Origin: Fasciolopsis buskii
Lineage: Eukaryota > Platyhelminthes > Trematoda > Plagiorchiida > Fasciolidae
DNA length: 64,000 nucleotides
Reading direction: 5' to 3'
Assembly (NCBI GenBank): GCA_008360955.1
Contig: LUCM01000130.1
Location: 169,840-233,839, forward strand
Part shown: piece by piece, positions 1 to 10,803 of the stretch
How positions within the stretch are numbered: the first letter of the stretch is position 1
Layout of the letters: the number at the start of each line of letters is the position of its first letter
The notes under the pieces: generated by a model
What the model saw: only the letters and a program-made list of their open reading frames with translations
Databases searched by the model: none
Told to the model about the DNA's origin: nothing
Translations under genes and position numbers: made by a program

Positions 1-29
1 NNNNNNNNNNNNNNNNNNNNNNNNNNNNN
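1..29. other. Assembly gap
   Basis: A run of N. It truncates the SINE that follows, removing the 3' half of that copy's hammerhead ribozyme. Confidence 0.99.
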
Positions 30-224
30 CTTGTTAGGAATCATCAGCAGTGCATATCCACCGCGCCCCAACTGGGACGCGAACCCGAACAAGGACGAAC
101 GATTGTGAGTCGAACGCCTTAGCCATTACGCTACCGGGCAGGCTCTGAACGGTTTATTGAACTTCACCACATGATGTTGCACCTATCCGTCACTGATTTG
201 CACGGTTACTGTCCGGTAGCTCAG
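30..224 (-). repeat. tRNA-like SINE, copy 1, truncated by gap
   Basis: On the minus strand this copy has a pol III A-box-like block (117-135) and a B-box-like block (74-86, GGGTTCGCGTCCC on the minus strand). The start of a hammerhead ribozyme follows, including CTGATGA, and then the gap cuts it. It closely matches the copy at 19141-19390 over the whole overlap, including the 5' flank ending in TAGCTCA at 217-223. The order of tRNA-like head then ribozyme recalls schistosome Sm-alpha elements. The spacing of A and B boxes is seen; pol III transcription is inferred. Confidence 0.8.
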
Positions 225-382
225 AGCGATCGACCCCTACTGATAGATGACTTCTCTGCAGGTAGCCTAAGTACGACGAAGGCTTTGGGTATGACCTACA
301 GAGCTTGATTACAATCGTTCGTCCCGGGTTCGCGTCCCAGTTCGGGTGCGGTGGATATGCACTGCTGATGATTCCTAACAAG
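30..382. repeat. Inverted repeat formed by facing SINE copies
   Basis: Arm 30 to about 108 is the near-perfect reverse complement of about 306-382, with a small indel near 91/323. The arms contain the B box and the 5' half of the hammerhead. A transcript through both could fold into a long hairpin. The left arm stops at the N gap, so the true arm may be longer. Confidence 0.8.
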
Positions 383-434
383 GATGAAACAGCTGTACAG
401 TGCTTCCATGGTTTCTTTATGGTGAGTTGAGTGA
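261..434 (+). repeat. tRNA-like SINE, copy 2, with hammerhead
   Basis: A plus-strand copy facing copy 1. The B-box-like block is intact at 326-338. The A-box region near 261-285 has diverged and carries inserted bases. It includes the best-preserved hammerhead ribozyme (352-408) and a 3' tail ending in GAGTTGAG then GAT, which the copy at 19.1 kb also has. Past 434 the two copies stop matching, so the 3' end of the element is near there. No poly-A tail or clear target-site duplication is visible. Confidence 0.8.
352..408 (+). ncRNA. Hammerhead ribozyme, type I, in SINE copy 2
   Basis: All conserved core blocks are present in order: CTGATGA (365-371) and GAA (386-388) followed by the A of stem III. 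Stem I pairs 359-364 (GCACTG) with 398-403 (CAGTGC), a perfect 6 bp. An internal loop follows, then an outer 4 bp helix, 352-355 with 405-408. Stem II pairs 373-375 with 382-384 around a UAACAA loop, but its first position is U-U. Stem III is only 3 bp (389-391 with 394-396) around a two-base loop, typical of SINE-borne and retroelement hammerheads that work best as dimers. The predicted cut is after the GUA triplet, between 397 and 398. Activity is not proven; the U-U pair may weaken it. Confidence 0.85.
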
Positions 435-2025
435 TAATAAATATTTAATTGAAATAGTAAATCACTTTGAACAGGGACGCGACATTTCGTCGAGTGAGCT
501 AATTGTCGTCATCATGTGGAAACCTGAAACATCATGAATCCTTATAGTCCATGGTTACCTTAACCCTGTCATTCGACTGTCCTCGCCTGCTTAGTCATTG
601 AATGAAAGTTTTATATTACCGTCACTGGGACATAAGCTTTCTACCAAAGTTCCAGAATTACCTATACTATATTGGAGTTGCCAATTCAGTATAGGACTAT
701 TCATTTTGCCAAATGTGTATATTGTAGTGGTGGAGTGCAGTATGTGGAACGGTCTACGATCACTCAACTCAGTTGCTGGTAAGCGGAGCCTTCAGGGTAA
801 ACCCAGACAGCATTTCTGGTAAGGTGTTCGATTTACATTCGCATAAGTCTAGCTTCCGTTTACATTAAAGTGTGGTTCGATCAGGTTAATATGTATTTTT
901 GACAATCCCTTACAGCCCTGATAAAACAGATCTGGTATTAAGTAGAGCGGTAATGCTGTATAGCCAATTATCTCACAAACTGAACATAGTTATTTGGGTA
1001 GTAGACAGGTTTGTGGATTCGGATATTATTATTCCCATACTCACCATCATCTGAGTATCAGTATCTGTTATGTTCGACTCGACATCATTCCTATCAGCCT
1101 CTTTTCAGGTGTACACAAGAGGACATCATACTCCATTGTCTAGGCATCTCATTCCCGACTGATGATTTCTAATACGGCTATAAAACAATTCCTCCTAAAT
1201 CTAGCTTGATTTTACATCGCATCGTTTTGCGCCTCGGACAAAAAAAGATGTCCACTCAATGTACGACGGAAACCGTGTGAACAAATACCAACTCGAATGT
1301 TAGCAGTGGTACCGCAAATACTCAAATGTGAACAAGGAAGGAAGGCTCTAGTCATCGTAAGAATAACGACATGGACTTGCAGCTGATGCTAGTCGATTGT
1401 CCACAAGGACATTCGTACATTTTGACCAATAAGTTCAAACACACGTAGAACCGGTTTGTAATACATTTGTATCGCAGAAACTAACCTTTCCTAGCTTGTA
1501 AAAAGCCACTAAACAAGAAAATGGGACGATTCCATTGAAAGCGTTTTTCTCCAATCGGATAACCACAAACGGTTTCCTAGCAAGAAACGGCAACGAAATC
1601 AGTAGAAAATCAACGTGGAATTAACGATTACAATTTGAGGGAAATCGATTATTACCTGAAAATGGTATTTAAATTAAGTAACGTAAGAACGTGCGTTACA
1701 CAAAATAAAACACTAAGCCAATTGGATGATTGTACCTAAACGGGTGATAAAATTATATGGTAAGAACGACTAACCACTGAGTAGCATTGCTGTTGTTGTT
1801 ATTTCGACATTTTCCAGGGTATTTATTATTTTATCGTAAAGAAGCTTACAAGTTTATTTGTTCCTAATTTCGATCACACACATTTGCAAACTGCGCGGTG
1901 TGCATCAAGGTCTTCCTCGACAAATCACGCCATATTGCTTGCAAAATCTAACTAACGAGGAATTGACAAATGAACCAAGGTACAGAAGTGCACTGTGTGG
2001 AGATTTAAAAAATTATTTCTTACAG
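435..2025. other. No supported gene
   Basis: AT-rich sequence with short chance reading frames only. A 74-codon frame at 598-822 has no recognised domain. Acceptor-like and donor-like sites occur near 1819-1836, just before the exon chain at 2026, but are too short to call. Confidence 0.5.
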
Positions 2026-3720
2026 TTTATTCCAAGGTATCGATGGAGAAGACAGTAGGCGCGATGTTGCCTTTATCGGTCAATAAATCGTTTTGGGCTT
2101 GCAATTAGTATAGACAAACTTATTGGATTCAGAACTTATTGGTAAGCCACTCATTGTTCAGAAGTTTACTACTCATCTGTCCAAATAGGTTCGCACAATA
2201 TATAAGAGACCTTAGTTGATATATTTCATATCCGCAGGAGCTATACGAAATTGTGGGTGATGCGAAACGTCCAGTACATTTTGTTCTGTCCGACGGCTAT
2301 GGAGCAACGCCTAAGTCAGTCCTACTTTTTTATATTCGTCTTGTTTTCTTTAACAAATCCGACGTCAGAGTCAGTCAAATTATTCATTACTGCTCAGCTA
2401 ACGTATAAAGTCAGCAAAATGTTTCTAACTAGCGTTGAAAGTGGTTTAGCCATATCCTTGGTAATTACCGACGAAGCATCTACCTTGTATTTTGTACGCA
2501 GGATTTTTATCTTTTTTAAAGCAATACACACATGACCAGCTTCCCCGCTTCCAAGGTTTGTAAATGGAAAGCTGATGACATGGAGAATTTAGTAATTAAC
2601 ACCAGTTTTGCTTTCGGTTGTAAGTGATAGCGTTTAACTCACGTTCTAGGTACTCAACGTTGTTAAAGCGGTTGCCAGAGTATTTCTGATCTAAGTGCAA
2701 GATCAATCATCAACTTTTGTAAAACGTAGGATATCAGAATCCAAATGAACTTTCTTTTTATCTAATTCGTAATTTCCTGTTATCTAAAAACACGGCTCCG
2801 TCTTGGTAAATATTTCGTATCTCAATCAGGAAATCGGAGGCAAAACGATCGTCCGTAGAAGTCTGATCGTACACCAATTAGAGAGGAAAAATCAGCAGAC
2901 AGATCGCATTCTCCTTACCGCTAGGTTTCTGCTAAATGTTCCCCAAGAGTTCTTCAGATGGGATTCATTTTATTCGATGCCTATCAAGCACAATATGGGA
3001 ATGTAAACTTTGGTAGCCTCATACGCGACGCTGGTGATGACTCTGATCCCATCACACCTCCTGGTGGATAGTAGGATTGTGAGCAAACAAAGTGATGTGT
3101 GCATCCATTTACACTCGGCGGTTGGAAGACTAAAGAAGAACCGTGGAACCAAAGGGATTAGGCAAACATTTGGTCTTATTTTCCATTTTGGTCTATCTTC
3201 GTTAACAGTCGTCACTGTACTGGCGCAGGTCAATTTGGTGATCGTGGCGCACATGGGAAGATAATTTGGGGCATTACATCAGTGTCTCCTCCTAAATCCT
3301 TATTGACTTACCCGGCCTTTGAACAAGTGAGCTTTGTGTGCAGGATTTAGCTGCAAACCGAGGGTAAGACAAATCCATGTATTAGAAAACATGCCCATCT
3401 TTAATAAAAAGCATGGAAGCGATGTGCAGTTCTCTTGGTCTTTAGCCTGTTGTATACCTAAACTATGAATGCAGTGGAAGAAGGACATCCTTGTCACAAT
3501 TTCATTTAACCCAGTGTTACCAACTGCACTGGCCAATGCATGCGAATGTTCCGAATACAAGAACGCATGACACAATCGTGCTCGATCAAGTGGTCTTTTG
3601 AGTATACTTGCGGTTTTCTGTTAGTATGAATTGGAAGAGCACCAGCACACTGACAGTCCACTGCATTTTGCATAGTTACAAATCATTACGTGATAGTAGA
3701 GAGCAAATGGATGTCACCCG
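2026..3720 (+). CDS. Candidate multi-exon gene, unknown protein
   Basis: A chain of small exons with matching splice phases can be read: 2026-2078, 2238-2314, 2650-2679, 2830-2854, 2958-3063, 3229-3326 and 3657-3720. Each has AG before it and GT after it. Strong sites include the acceptor TTTCTTACAG before 2026, the donor GTGAGC after 3326 and the donor GTGAGTAA after 3720. The best-supported junction is 3063/3229, which joins two open, polar, protein-like exons through a shared Gly codon. The 30 bp and 25 bp exons and the acceptor at 3657 are the weakest steps. The upstream start and downstream end were not found. No domain is recognised. Introns of 103-335 bp would suit a flatworm gene. The model is inference from splice grammar and needs RNA evidence. 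Confidence 0.4.
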
Positions 3721-4770
3721 GTGAGTAACCGCGACCGAATTAATAGGAACTTATGTGGCTCGATTCGGCTCCAAATTTCAAGGTTTTGGTTGTCGTCCCT
3801 TCCATCGCGCATGGTGTGCCACAACAGTTCGGTGACAAGCCATTCTACAAAATCGCTGCCACTGACATGTCGAAAAATCGGTGACAAATACCGAACCTGG
3901 TAACGTACAGTACAGCCAACCATTTGAAGGTAACGTTAAATTCTTCTACCACTGAAATATATTCAAAAACAAGTCAAAAATACTCAGCCGGTTAGATTTT
4001 CCCAAAAATTGAAATAATTCAACGCAAATTCGTTCTGACAAGTTTGAAATCAAATAAATAATTTTCATCGTTTTACTATTATTGGCACAACACACTTAGA
4101 GTTCACCTGGATATGGTAGAAAATTTTGTTTCGACGAAGCCCGCGCATTAGCTGTATTGACTGATCCCCTGAGTAGCTCGACTGTTTTGACCTATTGTTC
4201 AGTGCTATGGCAAATTAAGCTGAGCACACTTTATCGGCATATACTTATCTTCGGTGGTGATATCTTACAATACATTGCAACCGTACATGTGTATTTAAAT
4301 TTGCGTATGTTGGAACAAAATAGGGAGAAAACGTAGAAATCGTCCTAGGCTGTCAATCGAACAGGGAAATTGGAGGAAGGGTTCACGAATGAATTCCAAC
4401 AGGGTGAAATTCGAGATTGTTTTTAAGTGACTAATTTACTTCGGAGTAGAACATTAGGTAACTTGAACCAACCTCGGCCAGGGACGTTGGATTCAACACC
4501 TTAACCTTAAATTCTCAGAAGTGGATGGTTTTAGAAAAAAGATAGTGATTATGGTCTGTGCAGCCACGAGCGTCTGGGCCATAACTCTCGTTGACAAGTT
4601 TTCTTAAACTACGTAAGTGACCAAGAAATTCAAAAGATAGTCAACCATATCTACAGTTTTTCTCAAATCTAAGCCAATGGGACTTGAACTGCCGGTATTC
4701 ACTTAGTAATTCAAGGAACAGGAGTTGTGTACTTTGGACCGTACTTCTAACGTAAAACATATGTAAGCCA

Positions 4771-5024
4771 ATTAACAGGTGCTTATTTTTAATGCTAAAT
4801 CAGTGTTTCATGATGCTCATGGAAAAACCTTTGGATTGGTTTTTCAGAATGCCCCTTATGAACCACTCACAAGAAAGGATCGATTGTCAGTCCTGACAGC
4901 TACTTGGAAAACGTTTGTTGCGGTGCTGCTCATCATACTTACACTTGGAATTTTCACTTGTCTTAAAATGAATGTGAAAAATTTTACATTTCTCAAACAC
5001 TTCATTCCCGTTTTATTGCCTTGA
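4771..5024 (+). CDS. Candidate last exon of a membrane protein
   Basis: An AG acceptor (AATTAACAG) precedes an open frame of 84 codons ending in TGA at 5022-5024. The first half is polar and protein-like, with NAPYEPLTRKDRLSVL near the middle. A hydrophobic stretch of about 17 residues (FVAVLLIILTLGIFTCL) follows and could span a membrane, leaving a short lysine-containing tail. It may be the 3' end of the gene whose exons begin at 2026, but the phase link across 3721-4770 was not established. The family is not recognised. Confidence 0.35.
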
Positions 5025-7334
5025 CAGCACCGATCGGAAGAGTATTTCGTCCATCTAAATAAACCAGCAACAAGGAGATTTAAGTTGTGCTACCCTCCTA
5101 AGCTGCTCATAAATTCCGATGCCCGAACCTTAGATGCTATTGGAACTGAAATGGATGAGAGAGACTACAGCAGCGCGACGACGAGATGCGCGTACGAACG
5201 CTTGTTTCGCAATCCTGAGATTATTGAACGTCAGTAATCAAGAGGTTAAAATGTTAGTGTTTAGGCGTGAAGGTCGCGGCATTCACCCGCGTCTGGGCAC
5301 TTCCCTTCTGCAGTGCTTTTCAGTGACCGTGATTTTATGGTGTCATGTATTTTATTCGCCGTATAATAGAGAAAAAAAGAGCAAAGGATGCCATTGGTTT
5401 GTCGCCATTAATTTTACTGTTGGTCGATAGAAATACATCTCAATCGCTTTAGAATCAGCAGCGAGAGTCGGAGTATTGCTGCGTGGATGGGTTTGGATCC
5501 ATCGTAAAGATCTCTAAATATGAAATTTGAATGTTTTTCCTTCTGTTATCCATCAAAACGCCTGGAAGCTCAAGTAAGAAGCAATTTTTCCGTACAATTA
5601 TCAAAAGTATATTTAATAATACCGTAGAACCTAGTAAGTAGTGAAACTACTTATTACCCGTTTCATACGGTGTATTTGTCACAGTCCAGCAATAAAAGAG
5701 TAGTTGGACTTCTTCACATCCTGCTGTTGTCGGTTAAGGGCCCAAACCCATTGCTGATCACAACATAGGGGTCAACGATTTACCTTGGTGACCCTCGTCA
5801 GTAAAACTTGTATGAACTTTTGTGAGGTCACGACCTAACGTGACGCCATGAAGCCAACAAATGTTTGAACATTTGCAAGTTCACCATCGCTGAACTAAGT
5901 GGAAGCCCCAGTCCTCACTCTTGGGCTCATTTTCCGGTAACGGTCTTCTTCATGATGCATAAACCAGCAGCAGTACTTCATATTTAAAATAGGATTAACA
6001 TTCCATAAATTCAATGGACAGTTTATTATTTTCTTGTGTCACTTCGCACAACTACTCTAGGCGGATTTTTATTTACGTACTCTCGACGTAAACATTATAA
6101 ATAGTTCTAGAGCTGATTTTTCCGATCATCTAAATTATCTCCACGCATTTCATCGAGTCTGACAAGTAGCCGAGAAAGCTTGGTCAGCATCATTTGAATG
6201 CACACTGTCTGCCAAGTTTACTACAACTGAACTTGAAATCACCCCAGTCCTCGTGTCTTGGCCAACGACACTGACGCTCCATGACACAATTTGATAACTG
6301 CCTTTTATTTGACTTACTTCGACAACACCACAGTGCGTCTGATGTGGTCGACTGGGATATGTGGGACGTAAAATATTGGTTTATCTCCTTTAGTACTGGA
6401 TTTTGGCAATGTGCAAGACATATACAGTGGCTATTAAGATTCAACCGGCTTTCACTACAGCAATATAAACCATGGGCTGAAGTCTGGTGGCGAATGACAT
6501 TTTTTCCACCTGCAATATTTTCGTCGGTTTGGTTCTTTCGGTTCCATTTCTTTCGATTAACTTCTCTGGATATTCACATTTAAATACTGTAACCTCCATC
6601 TTTGACTATTTGTTGGAGTTCAACTTTTTCGGCCTTAAATGGAAGCAGTGTATCAGCAGTGTATCAGAGTGAGTTTGTAAACAGGTCATATATAGTTTTG
6701 TGTAGATATTGAGCATTCTACAGACATTCGTGAGACATTCTTGGATTTTCATCAAGTCCTGCAACATACATCAAGAGGAGTTTGGTTTTAGACAGTAAAA
6801 CTGCAAAAAGCAACTATCGTCCGACATTCGAAAGCAGATTGCGCACAGAATAGATTAGTTCAAGCCTTATCCAACTTCCATGAGTTGCACAAATTTATCA
6901 CTTATGATCACGGCAATCGTACGAGCTAACCACCACTATTTTCTGACTCATTAATATATCCGGCCAATTATTGACCGATTTTGACTAGCAATAAACATGT
7001 TTATATTTATTAATTTTTTTCCATAAAATAGTTGCAGTGCAAATCTAAAAGTCAGTTCACGGAAAGTAAGCGATGGCCTGCAGCTTTTTTCTAAGCATCA
7101 TACAGATAAGCTTGTAGTTGATCCCAATCGACGTTGAAATAAGTTGCATTTCTGGTTGTCTTACTTTTATATGACAAATTAGCTACGGCGGGACAGATCA
7201 TTTGCGAGCCCTATATATTACATTCGAACACACCACACTTGGCTCTTCCTTGGTCTAATAATGAAGTGAGCAGCAATTATGTTGCCAGTTAGAATTCCGC
7301 ATTCATTTCGCTGAATGTTTCCCGGTTGATATCT
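5025..7334. other. No supported gene
   Basis: Short frames only. The 100-codon frame at 6281-6583 is open, but so is the opposite strand there, and no domain or paired splice sites were seen. Confidence 0.5.
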
Positions 7335-7365
7335 ATATCACTATATATATATATATATCGTGATA
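7335..7365. repeat. AT dinucleotide repeat with palindromic flanks
   Basis: An (AT)n tract is flanked by near-complementary bases (TATCAC on the left, GTGATA on the right), so the whole block can fold into a hairpin. Confidence 0.8.
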
Positions 7366-8444
7366 GCCTTCAAATTTACTTATAACTTTTCACAATTCTT
7401 CGTTTTATTTATCACCTCAGTGATTAGTCTGGATTATTTAAACTAAACACAAAAAGGCATTTTGATTCCGCCTGCTCTGCTCTGACATTGTTGGCTTTTT
7501 ATGCATTCTTACAGCAAGCCTTTTCAAAAGCATGAACGCATTTTTTTCTCCAGCGATAGTCACTAGATTAAGAAAAGTAAAAACCTGACGAATGGGAAAA
7601 ACTGTTACTCAGCAGCAAACAGACCCCTTCTCTATTCTCAAGCAGATGTTTCATTCCCCTGGAACATGCAGCCTGGGATGTGCAGAATGTATTCCTGACG
7701 TTTTGTTTTTCAGACAGCTGCAAGGGATATTTTTAGATGGAACACTTTCAGTTTTGATGTCCCACCGGTGGATGCGACCACCATCCTTTTTCGATGACTT
7801 TGCTTTACTGGGTAGTATGTGATACATACTGATACAAAGTAAATTCCTGATGAGCTGTTGTGTCTTGTTCATTCAATAGCAGTACTTCATCCAGATTTTT
7901 AATCTTCAAGCCACATCAATCCAGCACTTATTAAGCTGATTTAAAACTTGCATAATTTATGTTTTCCTAATGGTTTCGAGAAGACAGGCGATTAGGCGTA
8001 ACATGCTAAAGCAACTTACAGTACACCGTTTTTTGGTTGTAACAAATTGCAATCTCAACACCATTTGTAATCGCTTGATTTTATGTGACCTTTCAGTCAC
8101 GTGCTATAAACGGCTATCGATCCAACCAATTTCGGATGCACAATGTACCGACTGATCATTCGCCATCATTTGCCTAACTTCTTCATAAACTGCACTCACA
8201 GAGCCTATTAATTTATTTAAACGAGAGCTGGTTCGGTTGTATTAGAAAGAGGTAATAGCATGGGGACATGTGGGCAGCTTATGCTTCGTCAAGGATTGCT
8301 TCTTTCATCTTTCCACATTAGCTTTGCCAGTGAAATCGATATAAAAGTAGACCCATCCTCATGCGAGAATAGTAGCATTGGTATTTGTTCAGACAGGAAT
8401 CTGTCCTATCTGTAATATGCGAACGATTTTGTTCAAGTAAGTTT
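7366..8444. other. No supported gene
   Basis: AT-rich spacer. The 76-codon frame at 7592-7822 overlaps an equally open frame on the other strand and has no recognised motif. Confidence 0.5.
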
Positions 8445-8985
8445 CAGGTTTTTCTCGGTCTTGTGGACGGCAGTTTAGGTGTGTCTGGAATGCGTTTAGC
8501 GTCTTCGAAGTGTAAAATTCTGTTGCAATACTGGACTGGCTTAAAGTCGAACCTTTTTCCTGTAGGAAAGCAGCTAGATGAAGTAGATAGGTTTAGTTGC
8601 TTGGGTGATTGTATTTCACCCGGTGATTGTGCATCGGATGAATTGCATTCACAAACACAGGAAGCCCAAATTGTATTTGCTAACTTGAGGCACACTTGGT
8701 GTCTGGTTGACATCCGGCTTTCGATCAAAGGTCGAGTATGCGCACCAGGAGTGAGGTAGGTATGGTTCTACGGCTCCCAAACGCGGTCACTGGTAGCAGA
8801 GAAGATGGGAAAACTTTCGGTGCTAGATCACTGTTGTCTTTGAAGTACTGGGAGAATAAGGTGCTAGAATTTTCTGCGTAACGCATAAATTTGGCTCAAA
8901 ATAGTGGATCTTAGAGTTCAATCTTTAACACAAGCACTGAATCAGAATAAGTTCGGTTGGCTGGAACATATTTTGCCGACAGTCA
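8445..8985 (+). pseudogene. RTE-type LINE fragment, 3' end of reverse transcriptase
   Basis: The translation matches the C-terminal part of RTE-clade reverse transcriptases. In order it shows GMRLASSKCKILLQ, a CLGDCISPGD block (usually YLGS-ISPGG), then FANLRHTW and RLSIKGRVCA. A frameshift or stop comes near 8755, after which VWFYGSQT (usually LLYGCET), SVLDHCCL and GWLEHILP can still be read in shifted frames. The polymerase core (palm motifs and the YADD box) is absent, so this is a 5'-truncated, dead copy. It is on the opposite strand to the large RTE copies at 54.9-61.5 kb. Confidence 0.85.
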
Positions 8986-9604
8986 GCAACGTTATTGCAT
9001 TCATAACTTCTGCTCATCTGCATTTTACTTCGACTTTATATCTTGCAGTCGATCTTTCAGCATACCCGGTTCATTTTCCGTTTGAGCACACGAGGCTGTG
9101 AGGTACCAATCCTGTGATTTATAGTTACAGTAAGGTAAATGTTAACCTGAAGGGCAGTAAGTTAGCGGGTCATTGTCTACCGATAAATTGCTGACTAGCG
9201 GTCAAACGAACCTCCTAAATTTTAAGTCGTTTTTGTTTTGGTTCGGCTGAATACTACTGGTTTAAGACAGAAGCTGCCACGTTGATAATCCCTTTGAGCA
9301 GCGGCATTAAAACCAATGTGTCCTAGGCACCATTTGTATACGGAATGTCATTATTGTGTTACTTCTGATGCTATTTTTTCAATGAATTTCCCTTCCAATT
9401 TGTAGAGCTCGGCGAATTATTGCATCAAGCAGAGCATCACATACCATAACAAAGTCAATGGTTGTCATCACACACCGATGGCCCAGAACACCAAAAATCA
9501 AGGCACGTCCAACATGGTCATCCGGTGAAAGTCCGTTAGTTACGATTACGCCGTATACTTTATTTCTCATGACTGAATGGACTTTTGTTCCTTTTTGTTC
9601 TTAG

Positions 9605-9651
9605 CTTGCTACTCCGCACCTCAGTGCAGGCGGCCATTATGAATGCTGACG
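9605..9651 (+). CDS. Isolated exon candidate, 47 bp
   Basis: A very good acceptor (CTTTTTGTTCTTAG) precedes it and a consensus donor GTGAGT follows at 9652. Only one frame is open (LLRTSVQAAIMNAD), entering after one base and leaving one base over. A possible continuation starts at 9793 after an AG in matching phase. The family is unknown. It is called only because both splice sites are strong. Confidence 0.3.
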
Positions 9652-10340
9652 GTGAGTTCATAGTCGCAAATGAATTCATCTTATCCTATTGTACGTTTTG
9701 GGGAAGCGTGATGTTCAGCAAAGACCCGAAAGACAAGAAAAATGAATTGTATGCAACTTTTTCAATTGTTTTCTCTCAATTAATTTTTAAGGTACCTGTC
9801 ATCTATCTCTGCTTGTGATGCTAAGTTGGCTTGAGTGATTTACAGAGAATGTGCTACCATATCAATTTTCTGGAGTCAGTCATGTGCTTTGGAATTCAAA
9901 AGTGTTGAGTTGGTCTGCGTACTTAATTGGCAGCCGTAACCTCTCTGAGACAATGAAATTTCGTCCGGATGATTATGGATCCCGATTCACATAACGCGAA
10001 TAGACACCGACCGAAGTAAATGCGGGCACTGACCGATATATGCGGCTTCGCATGGAAATCCGAACAGCGCGAGCAGCACGAGTCACAAGAAGTAAACTGG
10101 GGTAACCAATCAAATTCTGTCGAACTGGTCAAGGAATGGAGGATGTCTGACTACCGCCTTTTTCACTGTGGGACACGGGTATAATTTATTTGTTCAATGA
10201 AGCGAAAATTGACTCTCTGTTCTCTGAGTCATATATTAAACAAAAAATATAAGAGCCACACACTGTTTTCAGGTGAAAGCTAGAAAACGCGTAGATAAAT
10301 AAATGAACAATTAGATAGAAATAAATACGGGTAAATATTA

Positions 10341-10480
10341 GATAGATAGATAGATAGGCGGATACAACGCACGCACAAAAGCACACACAAGAATCCACGC
10401 AAACACATGGACCCTTACACACACACACGCATGATTGCATGCGTACATACATGCATACACACATTCACACAAACAAATAT
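10341..10480. repeat. GATA and CA-rich simple repeats
   Basis: A (GATA)4 tract at 10341-10357 is followed, to 10480, by imperfect CA, ACAT and GCAT repeats. Cysteine- and valine-rich frames read here are repeat artefacts. Confidence 0.9.
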
Positions 10481-10803
10481 ATAGATTAGTCGAGTATAAA
10501 AGGCTAATGCACCGTCCAGTGCCAGTCGCAAAGTGTTTTATTTATTGTACGCTTCTCTTTCAGTTCGAAGTTCACCACTGTGTTGTAAATTTGCTTATTT
10601 CTATGAGATACCTAATCGATAAGGCATTTCAGAACGTTACTGCACTTTCGACACTGACAGCAGAATTTGCTTCTCAAATTAGCAGTTCAGGTGACTGTGG
10701 CCTTCGTTTCGATCGATGTTTTATGCATTCTCTCAAAAATGCACATCAGGCATGTTACCCAAGGGCTTCTGTATCTCTTATAGGTGTCTATGTTACACGA
10801 TGA

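Noticed and set aside
3714..3923. Minus frame with SGSDFVEWLV, resembling the start of a DEP domain
   Set aside because: The rest of the frame does not follow the DEP pattern, and the overlapping plus strand carries a strong donor at 3721 that fits the exon chain better.
4665..4735. Box-B-like sequence on the minus strand
   Set aside because: No A box, no ribozyme remnant and no tRNA-like pairing.
10186..10464. Cysteine-rich minus frame
   Set aside because: It mostly translates CA and CATA simple repeats.
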